DNA of 64,000 bases, taken from the NCBI RefSeq assembly GCF_030867145.1, contig NC_134439.1:8159379-8223378 (forward strand), in the 5' to 3' direction. A model generated the notes under the pieces. That model worked only from the letters and a program-made list of their open reading frames with translations. It was not told where the DNA came from and searched no databases. Position 1 is the stretch's first letter; every line of letters begins with the position of its first letter. Positions 32,749 through 45,769 of this stretch are shown here, one piece after another. The DNA is from Opisthocomus hoazin (lineage: Eukaryota; Chordata; Aves; Opisthocomiformes; Opisthocomidae). The position numbers and the translations under genes were made by a program.

Positions 32749-34067
32749 CTTGCCCCCAAGGGAGTTGGTTGGTGTCACTGCAAGGCTGCTCTCAACTCAC
32801 TTTGAAAGTCCCAGCAGTCAGGGAATGCATCTGAGGACTGGAAGAAAGCCAGTGGTCCTCCTGACTTGAAGAAGGGCATGAAGTAAGAGCCAGGCAGGGA
32901 ACGACAGGCCAGTCAGATGCACCTTGATGTCTCCAAAGGTGATGCAGCCAATCATCCTGGAAGCCACTTCACAAGGTGAAAGGACAAGAAGGTGATGGTG
33001 AGTGGTCAGCACGGATTTACGGAGGGGAAAGCAGGCATGGCCAGCCTCACGGCCTTCTTTGATAATGTGCCTGGCTCCGGCGGGTGAGGGAAGTGCAGCT
33101 AATGTTGTTAATCTCATCTAAGCAAGGCCTACGATGCTGTCTCCAAGAACAATTCTGACAGACCAACTGACAAAATACAAGCTGTGGAAGAGGGCAGTGC
33201 ACGGCATTCAAATCTGGCATGGCTGCTGGTCTGCAGCGGTTGTGGTGAGCTGCACAAAGCCCAGGGAGAGGCCGCTCACTCCTCGTGCCCCGTAGGGCTC
33301 CAGACTGGGGACAATCTTGTTTCAGCCCTTCATGCAAAGTCCTGCTGTGGGGGACAAAGAACCTCCTGCACCACTACGGGCTGCGGCTGAGGGGCTGCAA
33401 ACCAGCATTGCAGCAGAGGACGGGAGTCCTGGACGACTCCACGAGGCAGCCCACGCCCACGCAGAAATGGCATCGGACAGCAGCCTGGGCTGCCTTAGGA
33501 AGATCATTGCTATGACGTTGCCAAAGGTGATCCCTCTTCTTGGCTCAGTGCTGCTGAGACCACAATCGCTGTCCACTCTGTGGCTCCCCAGTACAAGACA
33601 GGTACAGCCATACTGGCATGCGTCGAGCGAGGGACCACGAAGCCCATGAAGAGTCTGGAGACCTGAGGGAGGAGGAGCTGCGAGGGGTAGGATTGTTCAG
33701 CTGGGAGGCAAGAAAGCCCCGCGGCACGCCTCTTAGCAATGGGTAAAAGAGCTGATGGGAGAAAGTCAAGAAGACAGAGCCACACTCTCCTGAGACCTAT
33801 CCAGTGAAGGGACAAGAGGTAATGGGCACGCGTTGAAAGATGGGAAATTCCACAGAAACATAAGGAAAGACTTTGTTAGTGTGAGGGTGGTCAAGCACCA
33901 GCTGGGGTCGCCCGCACAGGTTGTGGATCCTCTGTCCTTGTAGGTATTGAGAGCTTCACAAGACTTGGTCCTGAGCATCCTCCAAAGGCTGACCGTGCTT
34001 TGAGCAGGGGCGGTCGGATGAGATGAGCTCCAGAGGTCCCTTCCGTCCTCAAGGATCCTGTGATTCT
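32749..34067 (+). mobile_element. Old CR1 LINE in divergent interval, U3
   Basis: Counterpart of 16699-18018. Confidence 0.75.
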
Positions 34068-34831
34068 GCCACGGCTAAAAGATGGGTGCTGCGCAGCTGC
34101 CCCTGAGAAGGAAGAACTGGTTGGCGACACTGGAATGAAAGGCAGCCTTGGAGATCTCACCTGAGAAACACTGGAATTCAAGGCTTGATGGGACAAAGGA
34201 AAGCGAGTAGCAGAGTAGAGCACCCAGGATTCAGGCATGCCGACTTTATCCTAGTCAGGCAGCTGGTAGGTAGGACGACGTGGAGGCACCCGTGGAGCAC
34301 ACAGGAGCTCAGAAAAGCTGGCAGTCCCTTAGGCGCCTCATGGTCCAAGAGCAAGAAGCGTCCAGCCCAATACTCAGGAAGACAAACAGATGTCTCAGCA
34401 GATCAGCTTTGGCTAAGCGGGGTACTCAAGGCAGAGCACCATCGTCAGAAGGCAGCATCCTGGAGGTAAAGGAGGGATGAGCTGCAAAGGAGGCATTAGG
34501 AAAGAATTCCTAAGCTTGACGAGATGAGGGGCTTGAAGAGCAACAGGCAAGAAGCATCAAGAGCAAGATCGACTCCTACAAGGCTAGCTAAAGCCTGATG
34601 GAGGAAAATAACCCCCCACTGCTGACCGGGGCGGCTCGTTTCCTGAAGACTGGCCAGAGAGCAGGCAGAGGGGAGTCAACGCCTGCTTTCTCTCAGTCTT
34701 CACCTACAAGGACTCGCAGGCTGCTGTGCCCTCTGAAATACTTGAAGGATGGAGGGGGAGCCCTCCCGGCACTGGGTGGGCATCAAATCTAGCATTGCCT
34801 GAGAAAAGCAGACCCATCGAAGCCAGCTAAT

Positions 34832-35071
34832 CACAGAATCACAGAATAGTAGGGGTTGGAAGGGACCTCTGTGGGTCATCTAGTCCAACCCTCCTGCCGA
34901 AGCAGGGTCACCTACAGCAAGCTGCACAGGACCTTGTCCAGGCGGGTCTTGAATATCTCCAGAGAAGGAGACTCCACAATCTCCCTGGGCAGCCTGTTCC
35001 AGTGCTCCGTCACCCTCAGAGGGAAGAAGCTCTTCCTCATGTTCAGACGGAACTTCCTGTGCCTCAGTTTG
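34832..35071 (-). mobile_element. Young CR1 3' insertion, U3
   Basis: Identical placement and target duplication to the U2 copy, exactly 8147 bp away, so it was duplicated with the unit and did not insert twice. Confidence 0.92.
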
Positions 35072-36299
35072 TAATGAGCACCAGGGCAGGGCTGCTGTAA
35101 AGGGAGGCCTAGACCGGTTGAAGGACTGGGCCCACATGAGTCTCACGGCATTCGGCAAGGTGACAAATGGCAAGTCCTGACCCAGAAAGGATGAATCTCA
35201 TGCATCAATATGGACTGAAGACCAAACTACGCTAAAGTCTTAGAGCCCTCAAACCATGCCGCGCCACGTGCCTGAGGATGGATGCTCAGGGAGGGGATGT
35301 GCTCAGAAGGGCCCTGGGTACAAAAGCAGCTCTCAGACTACATCAAAGAGGTGAAGCACTTCCCCAGCCTGCAGGCATGGAGGTAGCCGGGACACGGGCC
35401 AGGAGGGCAAGGGAATGCCTTCAGTAGGCAAGCTTCCTGGGATAGACTCTCCCTACCCATGGCGAGTCACACTCTCATTTTGGATTGGCCGTCTCTCAGC
35501 CTTTTGGTGTGATGCCAAGCTAGGCGTGCATGCTGTGTGCCGGTCCATGTCCCACGCAGGGCTCAGTTCCCCTACGGCCAGGGCAATTCAACCCCTGCAC
35601 CGGGCAAGCCATTTACAAGCCCTGGGCTGCAACCAAGTACGCAGCTCCAGGCAGACCCAGCGGCCATTACCCTCAGCCTGACCTTCTTGCCAGCACTCCC
35701 ACAGCTTGGGGGTGGTCACAGCATGGTCAGCGTGTACTGGAAAAGTGGCCAGGCCTGTGGGTGTCATGCAGGTCAGGGTCCAAAGCGCACAGCCAAAGTG
35801 CCTGGTGGTGGCAGGACGGTGGGAGGAACAAGACGCTGTGCCAAACCCCGGAACACCTCTCTGCTAATTGGAGGCGAGGGACCCGGCTCCACAGCGCTTG
35901 TTGAAGAATCAGGGCTTTGGGGATGACAATGTTCTTCTTCCACAAGCCTGCTGACAGCACTGGTTTTGGACCCTCAGTGATTGCCGCAAGAGGGGACAAA
36001 TTTGCAGAAGAAACCAGAAAACGTCTCCAGCAAAGAGAAGCTTTCCTTGGGCGAAGGCATCTGAAACCAGTAGCGCAACCCACCTGCCTCTAGAGGCAAT
36101 GATCAGTGACTGCTGGAGCAAGAAGGGAGGTAGGCAGAGAGGTAGAAGGTTGGGGCATGTCCTCAGGCACAGGAGCCTCTGGCCAAGCAGGAGAGAAATC
36201 TTGGGCCTCTCATCCCAATACTTCAGAAGAGCCTCTGTCACCTAATGGTCATGTCAGACATGAGGAAATGTAATGACAGTCTTGATGAAAAGCAAAACA

Positions 36300-36408
36300 C
36301 AACCTGTGCCATTAGGTAGGATATTTTGCTTTGGAGGTGAGTCTGTTGCAAAATTACTGCCTCCATGCAGTGACTGTGGGCCTGGGGCGGTGCAGGAGCA
36401 GTATAAAT
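36300..36408 (+). promoter_or_regulatory. K8 promoter module and TATA box
   Basis: TATAAAT at 36402-36408; elements as in K4. Confidence 0.88.
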
Positions 36409-36844
36409 GCGGGCCGTTCTCCTCACTCTCTCATCCACTCCTCTTGCCTCCATCTCCTTGGGAACCAGGTGAGCTTGGAGCCGTTTCTCCTCCTCCTTGT
36501 CCTGCTCCTCAGGGATTTCTATAACAGACCGTGTCTTAGGCAGGGTCATGGGGCTGCTTACCGTGGGAGAGGGAAGGAGAGAGGTGGCGTGCAATGGAGA
36601 GAGGCAGGGGTTTCATTGAGGTGAGTGATGGGCTAGGCGGGGACCTCCCTCAGCTTGCTTGTTCTTGGCAGCACTCCTTTGGGATGAGGGGAAGGAGAAA
36701 CCCGTAGGCCTACAGTTCCCCTGCCTCTTGTCTCCAGCTCATGCCTTGTCTCCCTTATGATGTGGTGACAGCCTGCTCCTCTCACACCCCTCCGGCTCTG
36801 CTTCCCCCTGCCCTCTCTCACAGGTGCCCCTCCAGCCCTGAGAC

Positions 36845-37150
36845 ATGTCCTGCTACAACCCGTGCCTGCCATGCCAGCCCTGCGGCCCGACCCCGCTGGC
36901 CAACAGCTGCAATGAGCCCTGTGTCAGGCAGTGCCAGGACTCCACCGTCGTCATCCAGCCCTCCCCCGTGGTGGTGACCCTGCCCGGCCCCATCCTCAGC
37001 TCCTTCCCACAGAACACCGCCGTGGGATCCTCCACCTCCGCTGCCGTTGGCAGCATCCTCAGCTCTCAGGGAGTGCCCATCTCCTCCGGGGGCTTTGACC
37101 TCTCCGGCTTTGGCAGCCGCTACTGCGGCACGAGGTGCCTCCCCTGCTAA
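36845..37150 (+). CDS. Feather beta-keratin K8
   Basis: Protein identical to K4 and K6 (D85). Intron 36469-36823; short 3'UTR with ATTAAA at 37209-37214. Converges on K9. Confidence 0.97.
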   Translation: MSCYNPCLPCQPCGPTPLANSCNEPCVRQCQDSTVVIQPSPVVVTLPGPILSSFPQNTAVGSSTSAAVGSILSSQGVPISSGGFDLSGFGSRYCGTRCLPC

Positions 37151-37525
37151 AGCTGCTGCCTGCACTGAGGCCTCCCCTCGGATCGACCTCCTCTCCCTCC
37201 CTTGACTCATTAAAATTCTGATGCATCCGAGCCTGCGCCTCTGTGTCATTCTTTCTCCTGCACAAGCTCTCCCAAGATGCCCACGCAGACACATGGTGCT
37301 CAGGGCAGGTTTTTTGCAAGGGGATTTTTCGGCATGGTTTTGCACTGACTGTTAACACAGGCCTTGCATCGAGTATGTTTAGTCACGAATCGAGTGACCC
37401 TCTGCTTGCAACATTTTTTCTGCCTGTTTTTTGTCAGGATAGGATTATCCAATGTGATTCAGTGACTACCATCCACTTTGTCGCGCACACCTTTTCTTTT
37501 TCCTCATCAAGCTGTTTCCCAGGGA

Positions 37526-37897
37526 TTCTTTAGTCTGGAGAAGAGGAGGCTGAGGGGAGACCTTATCGCTCTCTACAGCTACCGGAAAGGCCGTTGTAGT
37601 GAGGCAAGTGTTGGTCTCCTCTCCCAGGTAACTAGCAATAGAACAAGAGCAAATGGACTCAAGTTGCGTCAGGGAAGTTTAGACTGGATATTAGGAAAAA
37701 TTTCTCTACTGAAAGAGTGGTCAGGCATTGGAACAGGCTGCCCAGGGAAGAGGCGGAGTCCCCATCCCTGGACGTGTTCAGAAACCGTGTGGATATGGCT
37801 CTTCAGGACACGGTTCAGCAGGCACGGTGACGTTACTTTGACAGTTGGACTTGATGATCTTAGAGGTCTTTTCCAGCCTTAATGATTCTACGATTAA
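37526..37897 (+). mobile_element. CR1 LINE 3' end, convergent interval U3
   Basis: Counterpart of 21232-21603; the unassigned block follows to 38672. Confidence 0.85.
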
Positions 37898-39228
37898 GCT
37901 CGATAACACAGTGGGATCATCACTCCCCTCGATGTCCTGACTACGCTCCTGCTCATATAGCCCAGGACGCTGATGAAAGTACTTGGTGTCCAGGAACACT
38001 GCTGGCACTTGCACCTGTTTTGACAGCATTACCACACCAGTGCCTTTTCCTGGCGCTGCTTTTCGACTGCTGCTTCCCACGAGCTGAAGGATGTGTGGGG
38101 ACAAAGAGCTGGACGCTACTAAGCCAGCTGTCATTCGGGGCTCTGGGAGGACATGTGTCATCTTGCCCAGCTGTGTCCTGCAGCAGAGCAGAGGCTCCGC
38201 TTTGTCGCCTGCAAGACTTTCTGCAGCCTTTGCTGCTGCTCACCACGCTGCTTTGGAGAGCTCCTGGACAGCCTTTGAGACACTCAGCCTACACTCCCTG
38301 TCTCGCTTTCAGCCCTAAGTCTCTTCCCGCCTCCGTGTCTCCAAAAGCATTCCCAGGAAGCCCCGAGAACAGACAAGGAAGGAGCGTGGGCCTGTGTGGG
38401 GTGTTGACCGCCAACAGCACTAAGCACCCATCAGCTGGTATCTTGATCCACTGTCCCAGTCCAATGACGGGAGAACTGGAAGAGTAAGAGAGCAAAATGC
38501 CCTTGGGTCGACAACAAGACAGTCTAAGAGGGGAACGGGAGGAAAGAGAAAAACCACGTGGTGCAAAGGCAATCACCCACAACCTCGTACCAGCAGAACA
38601 ATGCCCAGCCGGCCTCTGAAGAACAACTGCTTTGGAAAGAATACCCACAGTCTTTCAGTCAGCAATCACTGTGGTAACAACCACTGCACAGCCATCCCCA
38701 ACAGCTCTCTCCCAGAAACACCCCTGAGAAACATCTCTCTCCCTGGGCATCTTGGGAGAGCTTTTGCAGGCGAAAGGATGACACAGAGGTGCTCGATACG
38801 ATGCAACGGAACTTTAATAAGTCACAAGAGGGAAACAAGGTTGCTCCGAATGGAGATCCCAGCGCAGGGAGACCCTGGAGCAGACGAGAGTCTGTGCCCC
38901 ATGGCCACAGTGGAGATCCTGCCAGGTGTCCATCTGCCTGCCCCACAGAGGGAGCAGAGGCAGAAGGTCTTCTCTAGGCTGGCTTTGTGGGGGCTAACAG
39001 CTCGGGGGGGCACAAGAGATCAAGGACGCAAGAGGTCAAGCAGAGAGTAGAAGAGCTTGGGCCGTGCTATCTGAGAGCCCAGGCTGGCCCCATCCTTCTG
39101 CAAAGGGTGCTGGCTGGGGTTGCTCAACCCTCTGGAAGCAACAACACCATGCTCTGTCTCCAGTCCGGTACCATCTGGAGACTCCTTGGGGGCCTTCCCC
39201 AGGGCCATCGCCAGCAGCTTTAGCTGCT

Positions 39229-39534
39229 TTAGCAGGGGAGGCACCTCGTGCCGCAGTAGCGGCTGCCGAAGCCTGAGAGGCCAAAGCCCCCGGAGGAGAT
39301 GGGCACTCCCTGAGAGCTGAGGATGCTGCCAACAGCAGCGGAGGTGGAGGATCCCACGGCGGTGTTCTGTGGGAAGGAGCTGAGGATGGGGCCAGGCAGG
39401 GTCACCACCACGGGGGAGGGCTGGATGACGACGGTGGAGTCCTGGCACTGCCTGACACAGGGCTCATTGCAGCTGTTGGCCAGCGGGGTCGGGCCGCAGG
39501 GCTGGCATGGCAGGCACGGGTTGTAGCAGGACAT
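39229..39534 (-). CDS. Feather beta-keratin K9
   Basis: Protein identical to K3. Tail codons are the K7/K12 type, while the Ala-Ala-Val codons are the K5 type, so the exon is a mixture. Leader CCCCGAGAC. Intron 39556-39910; TATA 39971-39976; ATTAAA 38813-38818. Confidence 0.97.
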   Translation of the reverse strand: MSCYNPCLPCQPCGPTPLANSCNEPCVRQCQDSTVVIQPSPVVVTLPGPILSSFPQNTAVGSSTSAAVGSILSSQGVPISSGGFGLSGFGSRYCGTRCLPC

Positions 39535-39855
39535 GTCTCGGGGCTGGAGGGGCACCTGCGAGAGAGGGCAGGGGGAAGCAGAGCCGGAGGGGTGCGTGAG
39601 GAGCAGCCTGCCACTCCACCACAAGGGAGCCAAACCACACACAGGTGATGACAGTCAGATGCACTGCAGAGAGGTCCATGGGTTTCTCCTTCCCCTCTTC
39701 CCAACTGAACCATAGGTCCCCACCTAGCCCATAGCTCAGCATGCACCGCAGACAAGCCACAAACACTCTCCATGCTGCACATTCTGATTGCTTCCCTCTC
39801 CCATGGCAAGCAGCTGTAACACCCAGCACAGGACAGGTATGTGCTCAGAAATCCC

Positions 39856-39891
39856 AGAGGAGGAGGAGGAGGAGGAGGAGGAGGAGGAGGA
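39856..39891 (-). repeat. (GGA)n repeat in K9 intron
   Basis: One triplet shorter than in K5 and K7. Confidence 0.9.
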
Positions 39892-39969
39892 CAAAGGGCT
39901 TCAAACTCACCTTGTTCCCAACGGGTGGAGGTGAGAGAAATGGATGAGAGAGTGAGGAGAACGGCCTGC

Positions 39970-40078
39970 ATTTATACTGCTCCTGCACCGCCCCAGGCCC
40001 ACAGTCACTGCACGCACGCAGTAATTTTCCAACAGACTCACCGCCAAAGCAAAATATCCTACCTAATGGCACAAGCTG
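39970..40078 (-). promoter_or_regulatory. K9 promoter module and TATA box
   Basis: Layout as K5. Confidence 0.88.
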
Positions 40079-40892
40079 TCTTTTGGTTGCCATCAACACT
40101 GCCATTTCATTTCCTCATTTCTGACATGCCTGGTCTGACAGGCAGGCTCCTTTCATGTGCTGGGATGAGACGCTCAAGGATATCCCGTGCAGGACTGTGT
40201 CAGTTTGGGCAGAAGATGCCTCCTAGGTGGTTGAGAGGTCCCGTGAATGCAGGGGATGTTGCCTTGGGGAAGTGAAGTGTGATTGTTTGCAACTCCCTTG
40301 ACAGCATGAGGCTCAGCCCTGCCCCATGCTGCACACATCAGCAGAGTACCCAAAGGCTCCTCTTCTTAATGACGTGCCACATGCTTGTCTCTCCTTCCGC
40401 TCTCTCAGCTTGCTCCAACAGTCACTGGCCATTGCATCCCTGGGCAGCCAGGCTCTGCATCTTAATGGTGCCTCCTCAGGTGTCTTCCTCTTGATGCCCT
40501 TTGCTCTAGGGAGAACCATTGCCAGGCTCTCTGCCTATGCACGGTTGGAGTTAGAAAAGCCAAAGCCCTCCTGGCATTCAATCAGACAAACCATATGCAG
40601 GTCAAGAAGAAGGTCTCCTTCCAGCTATGTTGGAGCAAAACCAAGGCTTGCTCAAAGGCAAGCCCAGCAGTGAACGGGGAAGCTTCACTGAGGACAGGGG
40701 ACACTAGAAAGGTGGAGGCGCTCAAAGGGCCCGTGGCCTTGGCCTTTCCTTGATGGATTTATTGTAAAGAATTTGGGCTCCTGATATTCCTCGGTACATT
40801 GGGAGCAAGGAAGACTTACCCACAGCAGAGTAGGGTCAGGTGTGGGAACAGTTCAACAGATTGCACAGACTGGACTGCACGCAACCTCCTGG

Positions 40893-42212
40893 CTTGCCCC
40901 CAAGGGAGTTGGTTGGTGTCACTGCAAGGCTGCTCTCAACTCACTTTGAAAGTCCCAGCAGTCAGGGAATGCATCTGAGGACTGGAAGAAAGCCAGTGGT
41001 CCTCCTGACTTGAAGAAGGGCATGAAGTAAGAGCCAGGCAGGGAACGACAGGCCAGTCAGATGCACCTTGATGTCTCCAAAGGTGATGCAACCAATCATC
41101 CTGGAAGCCACTTCACAAGGTGAAAGGACAAGAAGGTGATGGTGAGTGGTCAGCACGGATTTACGGAGGGGAAAGCAGGCATGGCCAGCCTCACGGCCTT
41201 CCTTGATAATGTGCCTGGCTCCGGCGGGTGAGGGAAGTGCAGCTAATGTTGTTAATCTCATCTAAGCAAGGCCTACGATGCTGTCTCCAGGAACAATTCT
41301 GACAGACCAACTGACAAAATACAAGCTGTGGAAGAGGGCAGTGCAGGGCATTGAAATCTGGCATGGCTGCTGGTCTGCAACGGCTGTGGTGAGCTGCACA
41401 AAGCCCAGGGAGAGGCCGCTCACTCCTCGTGCCCCGTAGGGCTCCAGACTGGGGACAATCTTGTTTCAGCCCTTCATGCAAAGTCCTGCTGTGGGGGACA
41501 AAGAACCTCCTGCACCACTACGGGCTGCGGCTGAGGGGCTGCAAACCAGCATTGCAGCAGAGGACGGGAGTCCTGGACGACTCCACGAGGCAGCCCACGC
41601 CCACGCAGAAATGGCATCGGACAGCAGCCTGGGCTGCCTTAGGAAGATCATTGCTATGACGTTGCCAAAGGTGATCCCTCTTCTTGGCTCAGCGCTGCTG
41701 AGACCACAATCGCTGTCCACTCTGTGGCTCCCCAGTACAAGACAGGTACAGCCATACTGGCATGCGTCGAGCGAGGGACCACGAAGCCCATGAAGAGGCT
41801 GGAGACCTGAGGGAGGAGGAGCTGCGAGGGGTAGGATTGTTCAGCTGGGAGGCAAGAAAGCCCCGCGGCACGCCTCTTAGCAATGGGTAAAAGAGCTGAT
41901 GGGAGAAAGTCAAGAAGACAGAGCCACACTCTCCTGAGACCTATCCAGTGAAGGGACAAGAGGTAATGGGCACGCGTTGAAAGATGGGAAATTCCACAGA
42001 AACATAAGGAAAGACTTTGTTAGTGTGAGGGTGGTCAAGCACCAGCTGGGGTCGCCCGCACAGGTTGTGGATCCTCTGTCCTTGTAGGTATTGAGAGCTT
42101 CACAAGACTTGGTCCTGAGCATCCTCCAAAGGCTGACCGTGCTTTGAGTAGGGGCGGTCGGATGAGATGAGCTCCAGAGGTCCCTTCCGTCCTCAAGGAT
42201 CCTGTGATTCTG
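40893..42212 (+). mobile_element. Old CR1 LINE in divergent interval, U4
   Basis: Counterpart of 16699-18018. Confidence 0.75.
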
Positions 42213-44171
42213 CCACGGCTAAAAGATGGGTGCTGCCCAGCTGCCCCTGAGAAGGAAGAACTGTTTGGCGACACTGGAATGAAAGGCAGCCTTGGAGATC
42301 ACACCTGAGAAACACTGGAATTCAAGGCTTGATGGGACAAAGGAAAGCAAGTAGCAGAGTAGAGCACCCAGGATTCAGGCATGCAGACTTTATCCTAGTC
42401 AGGCAGCTGGTAGGTAGGACGACGTGGAGGCACCCGTGGAGCACACAGGAGCTCAGAAAAGCTGGCAGTCCCTTAGGCGCCTCATGGTCCAAGAGCAAGA
42501 AGCATCCAGCCCAATACTAAGGAAGACAAACAGATGTCTCAGCAGATCAGCTTTGGCTAAGCGGGGTACTCAAGGCAGAGCACCATCGTCAGAAGGCAGC
42601 ATCCTGGGGATATAGCAGGGGTGAGCTGCAAAGGAGGCATTAGGAAAGAATTCCTAAGCTTGACGAGATGAGGGGCTTGAAGAGCAACAGGCAAGAAGCA
42701 TCAAGAGCAAGATCGACTCCTACAAGGCTAGCTAAAGCCTGATGGAGGAAAATAACCCCCCACTGCTGACCGGGGCGGCTCGTTTCCTGAGGACTGGCCA
42801 GAGAGCAGGCAGAGGGGAGTCAACGCCTGCTTTCTCTCAGTCTTCACCTACAAGGACTCGCAGGCTGCTGTGCCCTCTGAAATACTTGAAGGATGGAGGG
42901 GGAGCCCTCCCGGCACTGGGTGGGCATCAAATCTAGCATTGCCTGAGAAAAGCAGACCCATCGAAGCCAGATACTGAGCGCCAGGGCAGGGCTGCTGTAA
43001 AGGGAGGCCTAGGCCGGTTGAAGGACTGGGCCCACATGAGTCTCACGGCATTCGGCAAGGTGACAAATGGCAAGTCCTGACCCAGAAAGGATGAATCTCG
43101 TGCATCAATATGGACTGAAGACCAAACTATGCTACAGTCTTAGAGCCCTCAAACCATGCCGCACCACGTGCCTGAGGATGGATGCTCAGGGAGGGGATGT
43201 GCTCAGAAGGGCCCTGGGTACAAAAGCAGCTCTCAGACTACATCAAAGAGGTGAAACACTTCCCCAGCCTGCAGGCATGGAGGTAGCCGGGACACGGGCC
43301 AGGAGGGCAAGGGAATGCCTTCAGTAGGCAAGCTTCCTGGGACAGACTCTCCCTACCCATGGCGAGTCACACTCTCATTTTGGATTGGCCGTCTCTCAGC
43401 CTTTTGGTGTGATGCCAAGCTAGGCGTGCATGCTGTGTGCCGGTCCATGTCCCACACAGGGCTCAGTTCCCCTACGGCCAGGGCAATTCAACCCCTGCAC
43501 CGGGCAAGCCATTTACAAGCCCTGGGCTGCAACCAAGTACGCAGCTCCAGGCAGACCCAGCGGCCATTACCCTCAGCCTGACCTTCTTGCCAGCACTCCC
43601 ACAGCTTGGGGGTGGTCACAGCATGGTCAGCGTGTATTGGAAAAGTGGCCAGGCCTGTGGGTGTCATGCAGGTCAGGGTCCAAAGCGCACAGCCAAATGG
43701 TGGGAGGAACAAGACGCTGTGCCAAGCCCCGGAACACCCCTCTGCTAATTGGAGGTGAGGGACCCGGCTCCACAGCGCTTGTTGAAGAATCAGGGCTTTG
43801 GGGATGACAATGTTCTTCTTCCACAAGCCTGCTGACAGCACTGGTTTTGGACCCTCAGGGATTGCCGCAAGAGGGGACAAATTTGCAGAAGAAACCAGAA
43901 AACGTCTCCAGCAAAGAGAAGCTTTCCTTGGGCGAAGGCATCTGAAACCAGTAGCGCAATCCACCTGCCTCTAGAGGCGATGATCAGTGACTGCTGGAGC
44001 AAGAAGGGAGGTAGGCAGAGAGGTAGAAGGTTGGGGCATGTCCTCAGGCACAGGAGCCTCTGGCCAAGCAAGAGAGAAATCTTGGGCCTCTCATCCCAAT
44101 ACTTCAGAAGAGCCTCTGTCACCTAATGGGCATGTCAGACATGAGGAAATGTCTTCATGAAAAGCAAAACA

Positions 44172-44280
44172 CAACCTGTGGCATTAGGTAGGATATTTTG
44201 CTTTGGAGATGAGTCTGTTGCAAAATTACTGCCTCCATGCAGTGACTGTGGGCCTGGGGCGGTGCAGGAGCAGTATAAAT
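44172..44280 (+). promoter_or_regulatory. K10 promoter module and TATA box
   Basis: TATAAAT at 44274-44280. The upstream block reads CCTGTGGCATTAGG, one base different from the other genes except K14, and a 9 bp deletion lies just before it. Confidence 0.88.
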
Positions 44281-44716
44281 GCGGGCCGTTCTCCTCACTC
44301 TCTCATCCACTCCTCTTGCCTCCATCTCCTTGGGAACCAGGTGAGCTTGGAGCCGTTTCTCCTCCTCCTTGTCCTGCTCCTCAGGGATTTCTATAACAGA
44401 CCGTGTCTTAGGCAGGGTCATGGGGCTGCTTACCGTGGGAGAGGGAAGGAGAGAGGTGGTGTGCAATGGAGAGAGGCAGGGGTTTCATTGAGGTGAGTGA
44501 TGGGCTAGGCGGGGACCTCCCTCAGCTTGCTTGTTCTTGGCAGCACTCCTTTGGGATGAGGGGAAGGAGAAACCCGTAGGCCTACAGTTCCCCTGCCTCT
44601 TGTCTCCAGCTCATGCCTTGTCTCCCTTATGATGTGGTGACAGCCTGCTCCTCTCACACCCCTCTGGCTCTGCTTCCCCCTGCCCTCTCTCGCAGGTGCC
44701 CCTCCAGCCCTGAGAC

Positions 44717-45022
44717 ATGTCCTGCTACAACCCGTGCCTGCCATGCCAGCCCTGCGGCCCGACCCCGCTGGCCAACAGCTGCAATGAGCCCTGTGTCAGG
44801 CAGTGCCAGGACTCCACCGTCGTCATCCAGCCCTCCCCCGTGGTGGTGACCCTGCCCGGCCCCATCCTCAGCTCCTTCCCACAGAACACCGCCGTGGGAT
44901 CCTCCACCTCCGCTGCCGTTGGCAGCATCCTCAGCTCTCAGGGAGTGCCCATCTCCTCCGGGGGCTTTGACCTCTCCGGCTTTGGCAGCCGCTACTGCGG
45001 CACGAGGTGCCTCCCCTGCTAA
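44717..45022 (+). CDS. Feather beta-keratin K10
   Basis: Protein identical to K4 (D85). Intron 44341-44695, ending CTCGCAG like the minus genes where K4, K6 and K8 have CTCACAG. Short 3'UTR; ATTAAA at 45081-45086. Converges on K11. Confidence 0.97.
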   Translation: MSCYNPCLPCQPCGPTPLANSCNEPCVRQCQDSTVVIQPSPVVVTLPGPILSSFPQNTAVGSSTSAAVGSILSSQGVPISSGGFDLSGFGSRYCGTRCLPC

Positions 45023-45397
45023 AGCTGCTGCCTGCACTGAGGCCTCCCCTCGGATCGACCTCCTCTCCCTCCCTTGACTCATTAAAATTTTGATGCATCC
45101 GAGCCTGCGCCTCTGTGTCATTCTTTCTCCTGCACAAGCTCTCCCAAGACACCCACGCAGACACATGGTGCTCAGGGCAGGTTTTTTGCAAGGGGATTTT
45201 TCGGCATGTTTTTGCACTGACTGTTAACACAGGCCTTGCATCGAGTATGTTTAGTCACGAATCGAGTGACCCTCTGCTTGCAACATTTTTTCTGCCTGTT
45301 TTTTGTCAGGATAGGATTATCCAATGTGATTCAGTGACTACCATCCACTTTGTCGCGCACACCTTTTCTTTTTCCTCATCAAGTTGTTTCCCAGGGA

Positions 45398-45769
45398 TTG
45401 TTTAGTCTGGAGAAGAGAAGGCTGAGGGGAGACCTTATCGCTCTCTACAGCTACCGGAAAGGCCGTTGTAGTGAGGCAAGTGTTGGTCTCCTCTCCCAGG
45501 TAACTAGCAATAGAACAAGAGCAAATGGCCTCAAGTTGCCTCAGGGAAGTTTAGACTGGATATTAGGAAAAATTTCTCTACTGAAAGAGTGGTCAGGCAT
45601 TGGAACAGGCTGCCCAGGGAAGAGGTGGAGTCCCCATCCCTGGACATGTTCAGAAACCGTGTGGATATGGCTCTTCAGGACACGGTTCAGCAGGCACGGT
45701 GACGTTGCTTTGACAGTTGGACTTGATGATCTTAGAGGTCTTTTCCAGCCTTAATGATTCTACGATTAA
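45398..45769 (+). mobile_element. CR1 LINE 3' end, convergent interval U4
   Basis: Counterpart of 21232-21603; the unassigned block follows to 46544. Confidence 0.85.

Larger units (their letters stand above)
30526..38672. repeat. Array unit U3 (K7-, K8+)
   Basis: 8147 bp, with the same CR1 insertion as U2. Differences from U2 are few and are noticeable in the K7 coding exon. It shares GGCTTGCCCCCAAG (about 32748) with U4, whereas the other units have GGCATGCCCCC. Confidence 0.92.

Noticed and set aside
34832-35071. U3 CR1 as a second independent insertion at a hotspot
   Set aside because: Same base position, same truncation, same orientation and same target repeat as in U2 at exactly one unit length; duplication is sufficient.
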